Source: Darwinibacter acetoxidans_A (GTDB taxonomy: Bacteria; Bacillota; Limnochordia; Darwinibacteriales; Darwinibacteriaceae). From it: a stretch of 32,979 nt of DNA. Under the pieces are notes generated by a model. It was not told the origin of the DNA, made no database searches, and worked only from the letters and a program-made list of their open reading frames with translations. The stretch covers positions 1-32,979 of the forward strand of contig JBHGWS010000036.1 of the NCBI GenBank assembly GCA_041936745.1, read 5' to 3'. This document shows positions 15,729-21,801 of this stretch, piece after piece. Each line of letters starts with the position of its first letter. Position 1 is the first letter of the stretch. The translations under genes and the position numbers were made by a program.

Positions 15729-16605
15729 GCGGGCCTCCTTGTAAACACCAGTCTAAAACCGCCATGCGGGCAGCAACGCCGTTTTGCACCTGTGTCAAAA
15801 CCCTGCTGCGCGGATCGTCCAAAGCAGCATCGCAGATCTCAACACCCCTGTTAACCGGCCCCGGGTGCATGATGATCGCGCTTTTGTTCAAAAGGCGTAA
15901 GCGGCCTTCGGTCAAACCGAATTCCTTATGGTAATTTGCCAAGTCGTAAGCCAGCTCGTGCCTTTCCAACTGCACCCTTAAAAGCATGAGCACATGGGAA
16001 TTTTGCACCGCCCAATCTAAATCGACGCGGGGTATTTGAGTTAAGTCTTCCGCTTGAAAAACCGCGGGCCCGGCGAAATAGATCTCCGCCCCCATTTTAG
16101 TCAACAATTCTACGTTGGAGCGGGCAACCCGGCTGTGGCGGATATCGCCCACAATAGTTACTTTGAGGTTTTGCAGCCTGCCAAAATGCTGTTTAATGGT
16201 AAGTGCATCTAATAAAGCCTGGGTGGGATGTTCGAAAATGCCTGAACCCGCATTGACTACGGACATCCGTAATTTAGCAAGGTTTAACTGGGCCGGCCAA
16301 TTGTCCCCTCGGCGGATAATGGCTATATCCACACCCAAAGCATCCAGCGTTTCTAAAGTATCCTGCAGCGATTCCCCTTTTTTTATACTGGAACCTTCGA
16401 TGGAAAAATCCATAATTTCCAGGCCTAAGCGGTGCGAAGCCATTTGAAATGAAAGCCCCGTGCGGGTACTCGGTTCAAAGAACAAGTTAACTACCGTCCC
16501 CCGCTGTAAGGCTCCCCCGTTATACTGCGTGAAAGACTCGGCGTTTTGCAAAAGCCACTCTACGGTATGATACGGTAAATCTTTAATGCTGACCAGAGAA
16601 TTCAA
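15706..16605 (-). CDS. pyrB: Aspartate carbamoyltransferase catalytic subunit
   Basis: PyrB makes carbamoyl-aspartate from carbamoyl phosphate and aspartate, the committed step. Carbamoyl phosphate is held by FFEPSTRTG (STRT at 46-49), Lys76 in KKGES and HPTQALLD (126-133). HPGPVNRG (247-254) closes the aspartate site. The length of 299 aa is normal, and no regulatory pyrI is seen, as is usual in Firmicutes. The start is a TTG at 16605 with a GGGGG site about 7 bases before it. It is the first gene of the operon and lies directly behind the PyrR attenuator. Confidence 0.96.
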   Translation of the reverse strand: MNSLVSIKDLPYHTVEWLLQNAESFTQYNGGALQRGTVVNLFFEPSTRTGLSFQMASHRLGLEIMDFSIEGSSIKKGESLQDTLETLDALGVDIAIIRRGDNWPAQLNLAKLRMSVVNAGSGIFEHPTQALLDALTIKQHFGRLQNLKVTIVGDIRHSRVARSNVELLTKMGAEIYFAGPAVFQAEDLTQIPRVDLDWAVQNSHVLMLLRVQLERHELAYDLANYHKEFGLTEGRLRLLNKSAIIMHPGPVNRGVEICDAALDDPRSRVLTQVQNGVAARMAVLDWCLQGGPHDKLVSA

Positions 16606-16636
16606 AGCTTTTCCCCCTTGTCAGACCCAACCTGCA

Positions 16637-16672
16637 CAAAACAAAAGAGGCTTCCACCGGTTGGTAGAAGCC
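16637..16672 (-). terminator. Attenuator terminator before pyrB
   Basis: On the minus strand, GGCTTCTACC (16672-16663) pairs with GGTGGAAGCC (16658-16649), with one mismatch, over an AACC loop, followed by TCTTTTGTTTTG. It overlaps the antiterminator strand and stands 32 bases before the pyrB TTG. Confidence 0.92.
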
Positions 16673-16740
16673 CCATTTTCAGACAAAAACGCGGCACAAA
16701 TTCCTTGCGCAGGCATCCTTCCCAACCTCTCCGGATTGGT
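16637..16740 (-). promoter_or_regulatory. PyrR-controlled transcription attenuator of the pyr operon
   Basis: The leader shows all three parts. (1) PyrR-binding loop: on the minus strand, AATCCGGAGAGGTT (16737-16724) matches the known PyrR motif, flanked by CCAA and TTGG arms. (2) Antiterminator: GGTTGGGAAG (16727-16718) can pair with CTTCTACCAACC (16670-16659), ten pairs with a two-base bulge. (3) Terminator at 16672-16637. By the known mechanism, PyrR with UMP stabilises the binding loop, which breaks the antiterminator and lets the terminator form. Confidence 0.92.
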
Positions 16741-16773
16741 TTAAAGGTCTTTAATGTAATTTTGCTTGCATTC

Positions 16774-16802
16774 AGTCTATCAACTGCTTTGAGCAGTGTC
16801 AA
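16774..16802 (-). promoter_or_regulatory. Sigma-A promoter of the pyr operon
   Basis: A perfect TTGACA (16802-16797), a 17-base spacer and TAGACT (16779-16774) on the minus strand. The predicted transcript starts about 25 bases before the PyrR loop. Confidence 0.88.
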
Positions 16803-17389
16803 GAAGTATTTTCCCTATTAATGCAAGCTTAACAAATTCCCGCCTGAAAGCGGATGGAAATTAAGCCGGCGGCCCTTAGTAAGATAGCAAATACGCTCCC
16901 CTTATTCGGGGCAGCCGCTGCATTTAAAGAACGATCTAGTTTATTCGAGACAAAGCTTTTCAAAAACGGAAGGCCTTATCGAGTTAGTGCACGCTGAAAG
17001 CTTGCCCCCATCGACAAGCGATTTCAAAACAACGCGGCGGGAAACGGCTGAAAATACAGGGCATGCTTTTTGGCTGCGGCGAAGCTGCCCAGAGGTAAAC
17101 CGGCTCGGCCGCTCAACCCGCCGCCTTAAACCGTCATGCCGAACCTTCCCCACCCTGCCCGGATGCTTCTTTTGGCGAGGCTTAACTCCCTTTATTATGC
17201 CGGCCTTCCTTGGGATTCAATCTCCCGTTTTAGGCTGCATTGGGCCCGGCGCGAACTTTTTACGTCTTGCTCTTTTTAAAGGGCCGCAGGAGCAGGATGC
17301 TTCTTCCAAGAGTTTCCGGGAAGAGGTTTTCCGCCGCGTTGGGCTTAAAACACAGTAAACTTGGTGCGGGAGCAAGCCTACTTGAGGAA
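16803..17389. other. Non-coding stretch between the pyr promoter and the Mrp leader
   Basis: No convincing gene is seen on either strand. The longest open frames (16987-17358 plus, GTG start; 16941-17153 minus) lack a ribosome site, have an R/S/P-rich shadow-like composition and match no family I know. GC-rich inverted repeats lie at 17034-17124 (listed separately). An 11-base direct repeat, GGATGCTTCTT, occurs at 17161-17171 and 17295-17305. It could be a decayed gene or an unannotated structured RNA. Confidence 0.6.
17034..17124. repeat. Nested inverted repeats, possible three-stem structured RNA
   Basis: An outer perfect 8-base stem, GCGGCGGG (17034-17041) with CCCGCCGC (17117-17124), encloses two further stems. 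The first is GGGCA-T-GCTT (17059-17068) with AAGCTGCCC (17082-17090), nine pairs with one bulge. The second is CGGC (17101-17104) with GCCG (17108-17111). This is a three-way junction shape. Strand and function are unknown; no terminator or promoter is clearly attached, and it matches no RNA family I recognise. Confidence 0.4.
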
Positions 17390-17420
17390 ATTATAGTAAA
17401 TCATCTTATTCCACTATAAT
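17390..17420. repeat. Inverted repeat just upstream of the Mrp promoter
   Basis: ATTATAGT (17390-17397) and ACTATAAT (17413-17420) are exact inverted copies 15 bases apart, ending 2 bases before the -35 box at 17423. This could be a regulator site. A hairpin role is less likely, because it lies upstream of the predicted transcript. Confidence 0.45.
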
Positions 17421-17422
17421 TC

Positions 17423-17450
17423 TTGACTTAAGTAGGGTTTATGATATTAT
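17423..17450 (+). promoter_or_regulatory. Sigma-A promoter of the Mrp operon
   Basis: TTGACT (17423-17428), a 16-base spacer and TATTAT (17445-17450). Transcription would begin near 17457, giving a leader of about 350 bases that contains the riboswitch. Confidence 0.75.
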
Positions 17451-17489
17451 TGAAAGGGAATATTGTGCGATAATCAAATAATGACGTCT

Positions 17490-17595
17490 GCTCCTAATTT
17501 CCCACGGAAAGCGGGAAACCCACTCTTGGGGTGAATCCTAATCAAATGGACGGGCAACTTGGGTGCCCGAACCCGTCAGCTAATCCCGTAGGAGT
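17490..17595 (+). ncRNA. Cyclic di-AMP riboswitch (ydaO/yuaA type)
   Basis: The conserved core of the ydaO aptamer is readable: GCGGGAAACC (17511-17520), then TTGGGGTGAATCCTA (17526-17540), then CCCGAACCCGTCAGCTAA (17566-17583) and CCCGTAGGAG (17585-17594). GCTCCTA (17490-17496) pairs with TAGGAGT (17589-17595) to close stem P1. Known members bind c-di-AMP and switch expression off, mainly for potassium uptake, osmolyte and cell-wall genes. A terminator follows directly, so the likely logic is termination when c-di-AMP is high. Confidence 0.93.
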
Positions 17596-17599
17596 CCCC

Positions 17600-17645
17600 A
17601 AGCGTAGTGCTTCAGCAATTTTTCAGCGAGCCTGCGCTTTTTTTC
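17600..17645 (+). terminator. Riboswitch expression-platform terminator
   Basis: AAGCGTAG (17600-17607) pairs with CTGCGCTT (17632-17639), including one G-U pair. An inner GCTT/GAGC pairing is also possible. The stem runs into seven T residues (17638-17644). It begins four bases after the aptamer's P1 strand. Confidence 0.82.
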
Positions 17646-17676
17646 CGTTACAAAAATTAAAAGATTTTTGTAATGG
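17645..17676 (+). repeat. Strong hairpin after the riboswitch terminator
   Basis: CCGTTACAAAAAT (17645-17657) pairs with ATTTTTGTAATGG (17664-17676) in 13 pairs (one G-U) over a 6-base loop. No T-run follows, so it is not a standard terminator; it may protect or anchor the leader RNA. Confidence 0.5.
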
Positions 17677-17756
17677 GAGGCCGGCGGCGAAATTTCACCA
17701 AGACCAACTGTTAGGGGGGTAGCTATGATTTCGGATTAACAAACTCACTCCCACCC

Positions 17757-17778
17757 GTTAGTGAAATGTGCCACTAAC
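17757..17778 (+). repeat. Hairpin shortly before mrpE
   Basis: GTTAGTG (17757-17763) pairs with CACTAAC (17772-17778) over an 8-base loop, about 22 bases before the ribosome site of mrpE. No T-run follows. Confidence 0.45.
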
Positions 17779-17808
17779 ATCACTTGAAACTCTTAGAAAG
17801 GGAGGTTA

Positions 17809-18390
17809 ATGGTGCGAAAACGATCGTTTGTACTATTTGTCCTGCTTTTAATTTTTTGGGTGGTCATATCTTCCGGCTTCAACAGGCAGCACCTGCTGAC
17901 AGGAGCGTTTTTGGCCATGATAACCGTCTGGTTTTGGCATGATTTGGGGCCGAGGCTGCCCAACGTCTTATCGGCGCGGGAACTTTTGGGCATGGCCCGC
18001 TGCCTCATCCTGCTTGCAGCCTATGTCATTCAATCCAGTATTGCAGTCGCCAAGACCTTATTGTTTGCCAAACCGCCCGTAAGCCCCGTCTTCGTTGTGA
18101 TGACCCCGGATCTTAAAACCATGTGGGGGCGTGTTTTTTTGGCTACGGGCATTACCCTAACGCCCGGTACGGTGACAGTTGATGTAGACCCACAAACAGG
18201 CCAATTCATAGTGCACGCTTTAACCGAGGAAAGTGCCATCAGCCTGTTTTACTGGCGGTTAATCGATGAAATTAAACAATTAGAAACATATCGGCAAAGG
18301 AGGGCGGCATATGTGGTGGATTCTGGCAGGCCTTATGGCTCTGGTCCTTCTGGTATTACTGCGGGCGATTATAGGGCCGACAGTCATTGA
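17809..18390 (+). CDS. mrpE: Mrp antiporter subunit E / MbhA-like
   Basis: MrpE is a small membrane subunit of Mrp-type cation/proton antiporters. Two N-terminal helices (about 6-45), a third near 62-85, and a soluble domain with the conserved GITLTPGTVTVDV (114-126) and GQFIVHAL mark the family. RBS GGAGG lies just before the ATG; a GTG at 17812 is an equally spaced option. The frame runs 80 bases into mrpF, adding about 26 residues (from AAYVVDSG) that merely translate the mrpF start region out of frame, so the 193-aa product is longer than the usual 160-170. A natural extension, or a lost stop codon, is possible. It is the first gene of the ten-gene operon. Confidence 0.9.
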   Translation: MVRKRSFVLFVLLLIFWVVISSGFNRQHLLTGAFLAMITVWFWHDLGPRLPNVLSARELLGMARCLILLAAYVIQSSIAVAKTLLFAKPPVSPVFVVMTPDLKTMWGRVFLATGITLTPGTVTVDVDPQTGQFIVHALTEESAISLFYWRLIDEIKQLETYRQRRAAYVVDSGRPYGSGPSGITAGDYRADSH

Positions 18391-18622
18391 TCGCCTTATT
18401 TCGATCAACGCCATTACCAGTAAAGTCAGCGTAATGATCCTGTTGTTGGCTTTTATCAGAACAGAATACGGCTTTGTTGATATTGCCTTTGTCTTTATGC
18501 TCTGCGGTTTCGTAGGCAGCCTTTGGATCTTAAGGGTCCTCACGCCGGGCGATTGGCGCCTCCGCATTCCCGGCTTAGAAGGTTTTGAAGGTAACGAGAA
18601 GGATGTGACTTCTTATGATTAA
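18311..18622 (+). CDS. mrpF: Mrp antiporter subunit F / MbhB-like
   Basis: This small three-helix membrane subunit has the family pattern LLRAIIGPTVIDRLISIN (about 16-33), helix 2 with the IRTEYGFVDIAFV segment, and helix 3 LCGFVGSLWILR. AAAGGAGG stands 7 bases before the ATG, a strong site inside the end of mrpE. The C-terminal tail (residues 80-103) is longer and more acidic than I would expect for a minimal MrpF. The end overlaps mrpG by 8 bases. Confidence 0.92.
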   Translation: MWWILAGLMALVLLVLLRAIIGPTVIDRLISINAITSKVSVMILLLAFIRTEYGFVDIAFVFMLCGFVGSLWILRVLTPGDWRLRIPGLEGFEGNEKDVTSYD

Positions 18623-18926
18623 TTGGCTGGCCAATATTTGCTTTATAGGCTCTCTGGCGGCCTTCGCCTTAGGCACCTTGGGGTTATACAAATTTCCCGA
18701 TCCGTACACCCGCCTGCATGCTATTGCCATCAGTGACACCTTAGGTGTCGGCTTGATTGGGCTCGGCCTGTTTCTCCTCAGCCCCACTTGGGCGCTTAGG
18801 ATTAAATTGGTAATTGTCCTGATTTTGTTTTGGTTAATAAATCCTACAATGACCCATTTGGTGGCTAAAGCGGGGCTTCTCCACGGCACACAACCGGTGG
18901 AAGGCACCAGATTAAGGAAAGGGTGA
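18615..18926 (+). CDS. mrpG: Mrp antiporter subunit G / MbhC-like
   Basis: MrpG is a three-helix membrane subunit of Mrp complexes. The diagnostic segment GTLGLYKFPDPYTRLHA (20-36), followed by SDTLGVGLIGLGL, is present, and the third helix carries LFWLINPTMTHLVAKA. The length of 103 aa is normal. It starts within the last codons of mrpF. Its role in the complex is structural or in assembly. Confidence 0.94.
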   Translation: MINWLANICFIGSLAAFALGTLGLYKFPDPYTRLHAIAISDTLGVGLIGLGLFLLSPTWALRIKLVIVLILFWLINPTMTHLVAKAGLLHGTQPVEGTRLRKG

Positions 18927-18931
18927 CTTGA

Positions 18932-19183
18932 ATGCAGTTCGTTGCAGTTGATTACTGGATTATGGTTCTGTCGCTCATCCTGATGGCGGCATCGTTGGCA
19001 ATGTACTTTATTAAAGATTTGATCCACGCCGTTATAGTCTACGGAGCCTATACGTTAACTATGGCTTTAATCTGGCTTTTAATGAATTCGCCTGACTTGG
19101 CGATTACGGAAGCGGCCGCGGGAATCTGCACTACGGTCTTAATGATGATTGCAATTTACCGCACCAGCCGGAAGGAGGAATAG
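18932..19183 (+). CDS. MbhD-like subunit (MrpA C-terminal domain, DUF4040)
   Basis: This 83-residue, three-helix membrane protein corresponds to the part of MrpA that is a separate subunit, MbhD, in membrane-bound hydrogenases. The hallmark is LLMNSPDLAITEAAAG (49-64), with an acidic pair D55 and E61 in the membrane. Helix 1 (YWIMVLSLILMAASLAMYFI) and YGAYTLTMAL precede it. In Bacillus-type Mrp this segment is fused to MrpA; here it stands alone. It sits 5 bases after mrpG and 3 before the next gene. Confidence 0.86.
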   Translation: MQFVAVDYWIMVLSLILMAASLAMYFIKDLIHAVIVYGAYTLTMALIWLLMNSPDLAITEAAAGICTTVLMMIAIYRTSRKEE

Positions 19184-19186
19184 CTG

Positions 19187-19483
19187 ATGAGAGTAAGGAG
19201 CGTTTTCATTGTGCTTGTGGCCCTCATGGCTGTCTACGGCATTTTGATTGCCGTGGCGGAACTTCCCCCTTATGGGCAGGCGGACAACCCCGTCCACAAC
19301 GAGGTCGCCGATCGTTACATCAACCAGGCGGTGGCGGATACGGGGGTACCGAATACAGTGACATCCATCGTTCTCGATTACAGGGCCTATGACACCATGT
19401 TTGAGACGATTGTCCTGTTCACGGCAGCTTTAGCCGTAGTTATAACTTTAAAGAAATGGGAGAAGGGGAGTGGCGGTAAATGA
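19187..19483 (+). CDS. MbhE-like subunit (MrpA/MrpB-linker domain)
   Basis: This 98-residue membrane protein has an N-terminal helix (about 5-25), an extracytoplasmic segment and a C-terminal helix. The recognisable stretch NQAVADTGVPNTVTSIVLDY (46-65), then RAYDTMFETIVLFTAAL (66-82), is the MbhE signature, seen in MrpA C-termini. E74 in FETIV is a likely buried acidic residue. The gene overlaps mrpB as ATGA, showing coupled translation. Confidence 0.86.
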   Translation: MRVRSVFIVLVALMAVYGILIAVAELPPYGQADNPVHNEVADRYINQAVADTGVPNTVTSIVLDYRAYDTMFETIVLFTAALAVVITLKKWEKGSGGK

Positions 19484-19905
19484 GAGATTTTGTTTTAAAA
19501 CGCATGGCTGCCATCATTTTAGCTTTCATTTTTATGTACGGACTCTATGTTATTTTTCACGGCCACATCTCCCCCGGCGGTTCGTTTGCCGGCGGTATTA
19601 TAACAGGGCTCAGCTTTATAGCCTACTCCACAATTTACGGCCCGGAAACGGGCAGTGCCATGGTACCGGAGAAACTTTTGATTTGGGTGGAAAGTTACGG
19701 CACGCTCTGGTACGGGATTATGGGCATGGTGGGTATTGTCAGGGGCGTACCTTTTTTAGCCAATAAATTAGCAGGTGTCGATTTAGGCATACCGGGGACT
19801 CTTTCTTCCGGCGGCTTAATCTCTTTAATCGGCCTTGGCGTCGGCATTCGGGTGGCCAGCACTATGGTAACGTTATTTTTCACGTTAATGGAGGAAGCGC
19901 AGTGA
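19480..19905 (+). CDS. mrpB: Mrp antiporter subunit B / MbhF-like
   Basis: MrpB is a four-helix membrane subunit. Its diagnostic motif FHGHISPGGSFAGGIITG (about 26-43) is intact. Later helices include YGIMGMVGIVRGVPFLAN and GGLISLIGLGVGIRVASTM. The length of 141 aa is normal. It overlaps both neighbours by 4 bases (ATGA). Confidence 0.94.
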   Translation: MRDFVLKRMAAIILAFIFMYGLYVIFHGHISPGGSFAGGIITGLSFIAYSTIYGPETGSAMVPEKLLIWVESYGTLWYGIMGMVGIVRGVPFLANKLAGVDLGIPGTLSSGGLISLIGLGVGIRVASTMVTLFFTLMEEAQ

Positions 19906-20285
19906 ATACATTTTTCGGCAGGCTCATTGTCAATTATCCCTATATTGTTTCTGCTATTTTGTTTGTGATCGGTGCCGTGGTTGTACTGACCAGGTCAAAT
20001 CTCTTTAAAAAATTGATCGGCATCAACATTATGGAAAGCGGTATTTTCTTGATGTTTATCGCCTCCGGCAACATCCGGGGCGGGGCCACGCCCATTCTTG
20101 GGGACACGCCCCCTAACGGGCCTATCATCAACCCCCTGCCTTCGGCGTTAATGCTGACGGGAATCGTGGTCAGTGTCAGTGTAACCGCTTTTGCTTTAGC
20201 GCTGATAGTCCGCCTCTACCAGTCTTACGGTACGGTAGAGTCGGAGCGAATAATTGAATTGCGAAATGTGGTGACAAAAAAATGA
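19902..20285 (+). CDS. mrpC: Mrp antiporter subunit C / MbhG-like (NuoK homologue)
   Basis: This three-helix subunit is homologous to NuoK of complex I. It shows the NuoK-like LIGINIMESGIFLMFIA (38-54), with Glu45 in the membrane, and NPLPSALMLTGIVVSVSVTAF (76-96), the usual helix-3 pattern. The loop between the helices (GATPILGDTPPNGPIINP) is typical of MrpC. It overlaps mrpB and mrpD by 4 bases each. Confidence 0.94.
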   Translation: MNTFFGRLIVNYPYIVSAILFVIGAVVVLTRSNLFKKLIGINIMESGIFLMFIASGNIRGGATPILGDTPPNGPIINPLPSALMLTGIVVSVSVTAFALALIVRLYQSYGTVESERIIELRNVVTKK

Positions 20286-21778
20286 CAGCAATGCTTACTG
20301 CTAACTTGCCGGTCCTTGTCGTGATCGTGCCTCTTTTTGTGGCCTTTGTCTTACCCACACTGGCCCGCTGGGCGCCTTTTGTGGAAAACTTAGTTATTGG
20401 CGTCGAAGCTCTGGGCTTTTTAGGCGCAATCTATTTAGCATTTGTTTTACTGGTGCAAAAGGCCATTCCCATTATTTATAACTTGGGCGGCTGGCCCGCT
20501 CCGTGGGGCATTGAACTGGTGGCGGGTAATTTAGGCGCCTTTTTCTTATTAGTTATCGCCGGAGTGAGCCTGCCCGTTGCACTTTTTGCCAAGGGGAATC
20601 TGGCCGAAGAAGTGGGCGGCAGGGAGCGGACGGCCCGGTTTTATGTGCTCTTTCTGCTTTTGAGCGGGTCTTTGGCGGGCATGGCCATGACTAACGATCT
20701 GTTTAACGTCTTTGTCTTAGTTGAAGTCGCGACGTTGAGCTGCTGCGGGCTCGTTGCGGCCCGGAATATCCCAAGGGCGGCAGATGCTGCTTTTACCTAT
20801 TTAATCTTGGCAACTTTGGGTTCCGGTTTCATTTTGGGCGGAATCGGCTTTTTGTATATCACAACGGGCCATTTGAACATGGCTTTCGCCTCTCAGGCCC
20901 TGAGCGCCGTTTGGGCCACCAGGCCTCATGTAGTGTGGCTGGCGGCAAGTTTCATGCTGGTTGGGATGGGAGTTAAATCGGCTCTGTTTCCTTTTCATGT
21001 TTGGCTGCCTGATGCCCATTCCATTGCACCGACACCGGCCAGCGCCGTCTTATCGGGGCTTGCCGTGAAAGGCTATCTAATCTGCCTTTTCAAAGTTTTA
21101 TACAATGTTTTCGGCAGCACCATTTTAGCAGAATTCGATGTCCAGAAAATACTCACTGTCGGCGGCCTTCTGGCCATTGTCGCCGGCTCGCTTTTGGCAC
21201 TGCGCCAAGATGAGTTGAAAAGGCGGCTTGCTTATTCTACCGTTGCCCAAGTGGGTTACCTCGTTTTAGGCTTTGGCCTTGTCAATACACAGGGTTTGGC
21301 CGGTGCCTTATTTTATCTGGCCAGCCACGCCGTTATTAAAGCGGGGCTGTTCTTGGCTGCCGGGACTATGATTCAAGAGACGGGCAGAGAAAAGCTCAGC
21401 GAAATGGCCGGTATCGGGCGCAAAATGCCCCTTACCATGGCTGTTTTCACCATTGGCAGTTTAGGTTTGGTGGGCATCCCGCTCTTTTCCGGTTTTGTCG
21501 GTAAGTGGCACCTTCTTTTAGCAAGTCTTGAAGCAGGCAGTCCCTTCGCCGTAGCCGTCATTATTTTGGGCAGCATACTTTGTGCCGCCTACCTTTTCCC
21601 CGTAATCCGCATCGCCTATTTCGAACCGGCCGCGGAGGAAAACTGGCGGGACCCGGGGTTAGTGCAGAAGACGGCCCTAATGATGTTGGCGGCGGCAGTT
21701 ATAATCTTGGGTGTTTTACCGGGGCCCCTTTTGGAAGTGGCCCAAAAAGCGGCTTTGGAACTATTACCACTGCAGTAA
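20282..21778 (+). CDS. mrpD: Mrp antiporter subunit D / MbhH-like (NuoL/M/N family)
   Basis: This is a large antiporter-type subunit with about 14 TM helices in a ubiquinone oxidoreductase-type channel fold. Key charged residues are in place: Glu148 in FVLVEVATLS (helix 5), Lys232 in GMGVKSALFPFHVWLPDAH (helix 7) and Lys263 in SGLAVKGYL (helix 8). The family block APTPASAVLSGL and the later LKRRLAYSTVAQVGY also match. The 498 aa are typical of MrpD. It starts in overlap with mrpC and is the last gene shared in order with the archaeal Mbh cluster. Confidence 0.93.
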   Translation: MTAMLTANLPVLVVIVPLFVAFVLPTLARWAPFVENLVIGVEALGFLGAIYLAFVLLVQKAIPIIYNLGGWPAPWGIELVAGNLGAFFLLVIAGVSLPVALFAKGNLAEEVGGRERTARFYVLFLLLSGSLAGMAMTNDLFNVFVLVEVATLSCCGLVAARNIPRAADAAFTYLILATLGSGFILGGIGFLYITTGHLNMAFASQALSAVWATRPHVVWLAASFMLVGMGVKSALFPFHVWLPDAHSIAPTPASAVLSGLAVKGYLICLFKVLYNVFGSTILAEFDVQKILTVGGLLAIVAGSLLALRQDELKRRLAYSTVAQVGYLVLGFGLVNTQGLAGALFYLASHAVIKAGLFLAAGTMIQETGREKLSEMAGIGRKMPLTMAVFTIGSLGLVGIPLFSGFVGKWHLLLASLEAGSPFAVAVIILGSILCAAYLFPVIRIAYFEPAAEENWRDPGLVQKTALMMLAAAVIILGVLPGPLLEVAQKAALELLPLQ

Positions 21779-21801
21779 ACTGGCGAAGGAGGGTATCTTA
21801 A

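Noticed and set aside
16613..16673. Direct uracil- or purine-type riboswitch before pyrB
   Set aside because: The terminator and loop are fully explained by the PyrR attenuator.
16602..16802. 66-codon frame in the pyr leader
   Set aside because: It lies across the promoter -35 and the PyrR attenuator; the base constraints come from the RNA structure, not a protein.
17161..17305. 11-base direct repeat GGATGCTTCTT as a mobile-element footprint
   Set aside because: Only two copies 134 bases apart, with no terminal inverted repeats or transposase; likely chance.
16987..17358. 123-codon open frame in the gap before the Mrp leader
   Set aside because: GTG start without a ribosome site, R/S/P-rich composition, no family resemblance, and it covers the inverted repeats at 17034-17124.
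16803..17389. tmRNA, RNase P RNA, SRP RNA or T-box in the non-coding stretch
   Set aside because: None of the conserved sequence marks of these RNAs was found on either strand.
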